DNA of 64,000 nucleotides, taken from Candidatus Abyssobacteria bacterium SURF_5. GTDB lineage: Bacteria > Abyssobacteria > SURF-5. The stretch is taken from NCBI GenBank assembly GCA_003598085.1, contig QZKU01000053.1, positions 56,322 through 120,321 of the forward strand. Reading direction: 5' to 3'. The position numbers and the translations under genes are program-made. A model generated the notes under the pieces. It was not told the origin of the DNA. It worked only from the letters and a program-made list of their open reading frames with translations, and did no database searches. Of the stretch, positions 61,358 through 64,000 are shown piece by piece; positions within the stretch are counted from its first letter, which is position 1; every line of letters begins with the position of its first letter.

Positions 61358-64000
61358 TACACCTCGTCTGATCGAACACGCGTTTCCGTTAAAACAGGCT
61401 TCTCTTGATTCGGTACACGAGAAGAATGTCCGACATGGGCATATTTCAACTCTTCATATCTGGCCGGCGCGGCGTCCTCTGGCGGCGTGTCGGGCGGCGC
61501 TCATCGCAACGCTTCTGCCGGATCCAGGAACTCCGGAAAAACGGCAAGAACTCTGCGAGAAGATAGGCGGAAAAGTCGTCAAGAAAATCGAAAAGAAGAA
61601 GATGCCCAATGGTCAGATAGTAGAGCGCGAAAAGGAGATTACCGAAGGCGGCATCCTGCATTGGGGGCGGGAAACGGAGAATAAGGAGACATTGGACTGG
61701 TTCCGGAAAGAAATCAGGAAAGCCTATGGCGGACGCGCTCCGAAGGTGCTCGATCCATTTGCCGGAGGCGGCGCAATCCCGCTCGAAGCCATGAGGCTTG
61801 GCTGTGAAGTGACTGCGTCAGACATCAATCCCGTAGCATGGCTTATTCTTAAATGCACGCTCGAATATCCCCAGAAGCTGGCGGGAAAGACACATCCTCT
61901 CCCTGACTTCATCCTTGAGAATGAAGAATTCATGAACGCTTTTTATAAGGCGCATCCTCATCTTGTTGGCCGAACAAAGCAAACGAAAAGGCAGAAGCAA
62001 GAATTTGAAGAAGATCTCTTCTTGAATGACAAGAAGGATTCCGGCCGTGCACCGAAAGCCAATCTTGCCTGGCATGTGCGCGCATGGGGGCAATGGGTGC
62101 TCGATCAGGCGCGGAAAGAACTTGCGCCCTACTACCCTACGTATGCAGAATTCGAGCCTCTTGATAAGAAGAATCCCCGGCCATATGAAAAGCAACCCCT
62201 CAAACTTGTTCCTATCAACGATGATGGCACTCCGAATATCGATGCCCTGAACAATGATTTTAGTAAAGAGTATCTTGCAGATAAACGTAATCCAAGATGG
62301 ATAGCAAAACCCACCGTGGCCTATCTTTGGGCCCGAACGGTCACCTGCAAGAACTGCCGGGCAACATTACCACTCCTGAAAACCCGCTGGCTCTGCAAGA
62401 AAGACAAAAAGCGTGTGCTTCTTACTATGGAGCCAAATGCAGATAAAACTGGAGTGGTCTTCGGAATTCAAAATAATGTCCCTGCAAAAGGGGGTAATAC
62501 CGCCCAGAAACGGGAACATGATAAACGAATTGGCGCTGGGACAATGTCGCGATCTGGGGCAAAATGTCCTTGCTGTCCGACGATCATGACGATGGATGAT
62601 ATACGTCTAGAGGGTCAAGCTGGGCGTTTAGGCGAAACGATGACAGCAGTGGCGGTTGAGACTTTAAGTGGGAAACAGTATCGGCTTCCTATCTATCAGG
62701 AAGTAGAGGCAGCCGAAGGTGCAAGGGAAAAGCTAAATATTCTTTTTGATCTTATCCCGTTTGGGATTCCGGACGAGCCCCTCCCAACCAAGGAAGCCTT
62801 AGGTTTTCGTATCCCGTTGTATGGGTTTAGGAAATGGAGCAGCTTATTTTCGCCAAGACAATTATTGGCAATCGGTACCTTGGTTCAGGTTATCAGGCGA
62901 ATACCTTCTGATGCCATGCCAATTGTATGGAAAGACGCGATTACTGCATATTTGGCAGTTATTTGCGATAAGACCACAGACTATAACTCTACAATCTGTA
63001 CTTGGCATAATTCTGGAGAAAAAATAGGCCATACCTTTGCCCGCTTCGCTCTACCCATAACATGGGACTGGACAGAATTATGTGTCACTAATAGAGTGGG
63101 CGGTGGATTCGAGGCTCAGATTGATTGGGTGGCACGTTATATTGAGCATGCCCTCGTAAGAGATTGTGACAGCACCTCTATAGAGATACTACGACAATCA
63201 TCAACTTCGATATACGACGGCATCAAAGTTGACGCGATTATTACCGATCCTCCATATTATGACGCAATTTCATATTCAGACCTGATGGATTTCTTTTTTG
63301 TTTGGCTTCGGCGAATCTTTTCTGACTACCCTAGTCTTCTTAGTGAGGCTTTTCTGCAATCTAAATCACCAAAGTGGGACCATGAAAGAAATGACGGAGA
63401 ACTCATTGATGATAATAGCCGTCATGGGGGAGACCGCATAAAATCAAAAATTGCTTACGAAGAAGGTATGTTTCATTCCTTCCAGTCCTGCTATAACGTT
63501 CTCAAAGCGGATGGCAGGTTAGTCATCGTTTTTGCCCATAAAAAACCAGATGGGTGGGAATCGCTAGTGTCAGCTATAATTCGAGCCGGTTTTACCGTGG
63601 ACGGCAGCTGGCCTATTCAGACTGAAATGGGAACTCGCATGCGAGCGATGTCATCGGCGGCATTAGCGTCTTCTGTTTGGCTAATATGCAAGAAACGTTC
63701 AGAGGCAATGCGGTTTGGCTGGGATAGTCAGGTTTTAAAGGAGATGCAGCGAAACATTCAGGTTAAACTTCGGGAATTTTGGGATGCCGGTATTCGGGGG
63801 CCAGATTTTATTTGGGCTGCAACTGGGCCAGCGTTAGAAGCGTATGGCAAATATCCTGTTGTGAAAAAAGCTGATGAGCCTGGCAAGGTTATGACAGTCT
63901 CTGAGTTTCTTACCCATGTTAGGCGATTGGTTTTGGATTTTGTGGTTGGACGCGTTCTCTCGGGTGATGAAGACCAGGTTCCGGACGATTCTGCCGCCGA
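61350..64000 (+). CDS. DUF1156 adenine-specific DNA methylase with zinc ribbon (3' end beyond window)
   Basis: At least 883 residues, truncated by the window edge. The N-terminal DUF1156 part is IEHAFPLKQASLDSVHEKN and HISTLHIWPARRPLAACRA. SAM motif I is DPFAGGG (about residue 135) and catalytic motif IV is DPPYY (about 633). Two CxxC pairs, CKNC with a later Cys and CPCC, form the zinc ribbon for which COG1743 is named. Such methylases are established members of restriction or phage-defence loci, often with DUF499 ATPases and helicases. Start GTG 61350 has GGGAG upstream and overlaps the PIN gene. Confidence 0.9.
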   Translation, partial: MNDTPRLIEHAFPLKQASLDSVHEKNVRHGHISTLHIWPARRPLAACRAALIATLLPDPGTPEKRQELCEKIGGKVVKKIEKKKMPNGQIVEREKEITEGGILHWGRETENKETLDWFRKEIRKAYGGRAPKVLDPFAGGGAIPLEAMRLGCEVTASDINPVAWLILKCTLEYPQKLAGKTHPLPDFILENEEFMNAFYKAHPHLVGRTKQTKRQKQEFEEDLFLNDKKDSGRAPKANLAWHVRAWGQWVLDQARKELAPYYPTYAEFEPLDKKNPRPYEKQPLKLVPINDDGTPNIDALNNDFSKEYLADKRNPRWIAKPTVAYLWARTVTCKNCRATLPLLKTRWLCKKDKKRVLLTMEPNADKTGVVFGIQNNVPAKGGNTAQKREHDKRIGAGTMSRSGAKCPCCPTIMTMDDIRLEGQAGRLGETMTAVAVETLSGKQYRLPIYQEVEAAEGAREKLNILFDLIPFGIPDEPLPTKEALGFRIPLYGFRKWSSLFSPRQLLAIGTLVQVIRRIPSDAMPIVWKDAITAYLAVICDKTTDYNSTICTWHNSGEKIGHTFARFALPITWDWTELCVTNRVGGGFEAQIDWVARYIEHALVRDCDSTSIEILRQSSTSIYDGIKVDAIITDPPYYDAISYSDLMDFFFVWLRRIFSDYPSLLSEAFLQSKSPKWDHERNDGELIDDNSRHGGDRIKSKIAYEEGMFHSFQSCYNVLKADGRLVIVFAHKKPDGWESLVSAIIRAGFTVDGSWPIQTEMGTRMRAMSSAALASSVWLICKKRSEAMRFGWDSQVLKEMQRNIQVKLREFWDAGIRGPDFIWAATGPALEAYGKYPVVKKADEPGKVMTVSEFLTHVRRLVLDFVVGRVLSGDEDQVPDDSAA

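Overview
The window carries about 50 protein-coding genes, one clear pseudogene, no tRNA or rRNA that I could find, and many short intergenic repeats. It looks like the chromosome of an uncultured-type, Gram-negative, strictly anaerobic bacterium. The evidence is a Ni-Fe carbon monoxide dehydrogenase, an Rnf ion-pumping complex in the acetogen-like order C-D-G-E-A-B, oxygen-sensitive 2-hydroxyacyl-CoA dehydratase subunits, an RND/TolC efflux system that needs an outer membrane, and a probable selenoprotein. The mixture fits Desulfobacterota-like or candidate-phylum lineages, but I cannot fix the phylum from sequence alone.

Layout. 1-4.3 kb: glycogen/starch operon on the minus strand (glgC, glgA, galT-like, GH57). 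4.4-8.5 kb: TPR protein, then HAD phosphatase, degenerate kinase and PilZ protein. 9-11.5 kb: a secreted protein and two Hsp20 chaperones, one membrane-anchored, behind a sigma-54-type promoter. 11.6-14.8 kb: molybdate/tungstate uptake (modE-type regulator, modABC). 14.9-20.7 kb: tripartite RND efflux. 20.8-21.6 kb: PTS EIIA fused to a zinc ribbon. 22-28.2 kb: rnfCDGEAB followed by an intact Ser/Thr kinase. 28.3-33.8 kb: minus-strand ileS-dksA-lspA-lgt and an orphan Co/Ni-type ATPase. 33.9-37.5 kb: cooS and a flavin oxidoreductase. 37.5-45.4 kb: a 9-bp minisatellite, phosphoesterase, FecR/DUF6600 protein, amino-acid-oxidase-like enzyme, cold-shock gene and secreted beta-helix protein. 45.4-50.6 kb: minus-strand TetR-controlled dehydratase cluster. 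50.8-53 kb: radical SAM enzyme and lipocalin-like protein. 53-56 kb: repeat-rich, decayed stretch containing a broken SDR gene and the CYTH-FrnE pair. 56-64 kb: a compact, AT-richer defence-type operon running off the right edge.

The two strongest discoveries are at the right. First, the FrnE/DsbA-like oxidoreductase at 54633-55256 reads through an in-frame TGA exactly where the first Cys of the CPWC redox motif belongs. A hairpin with a GGUC-type loop follows the TGA, so it is very likely a selenoprotein (UPWC). Second, the 56-64 kb operon joins an HTH-SNF2 helicase-DUF3883 protein, an XRE-ImmA/IrrE protease, a PIN-like nuclease and a DUF1156 DNA methylase in one overlapping transcription unit behind a consensus promoter. 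It looks like an anti-phage or restriction-type system with an embedded toxin-antitoxin pair.

Regulatory signals readable in the sequence include several TTGACA/TATAAT-type promoters, a CRP/FNR-type palindrome centred at a predicted -41.5 of the cooS promoter, a leaderless tetR transcript with an overlapping palindrome, and a terminator-like hairpin in the cold-shock gene leader.
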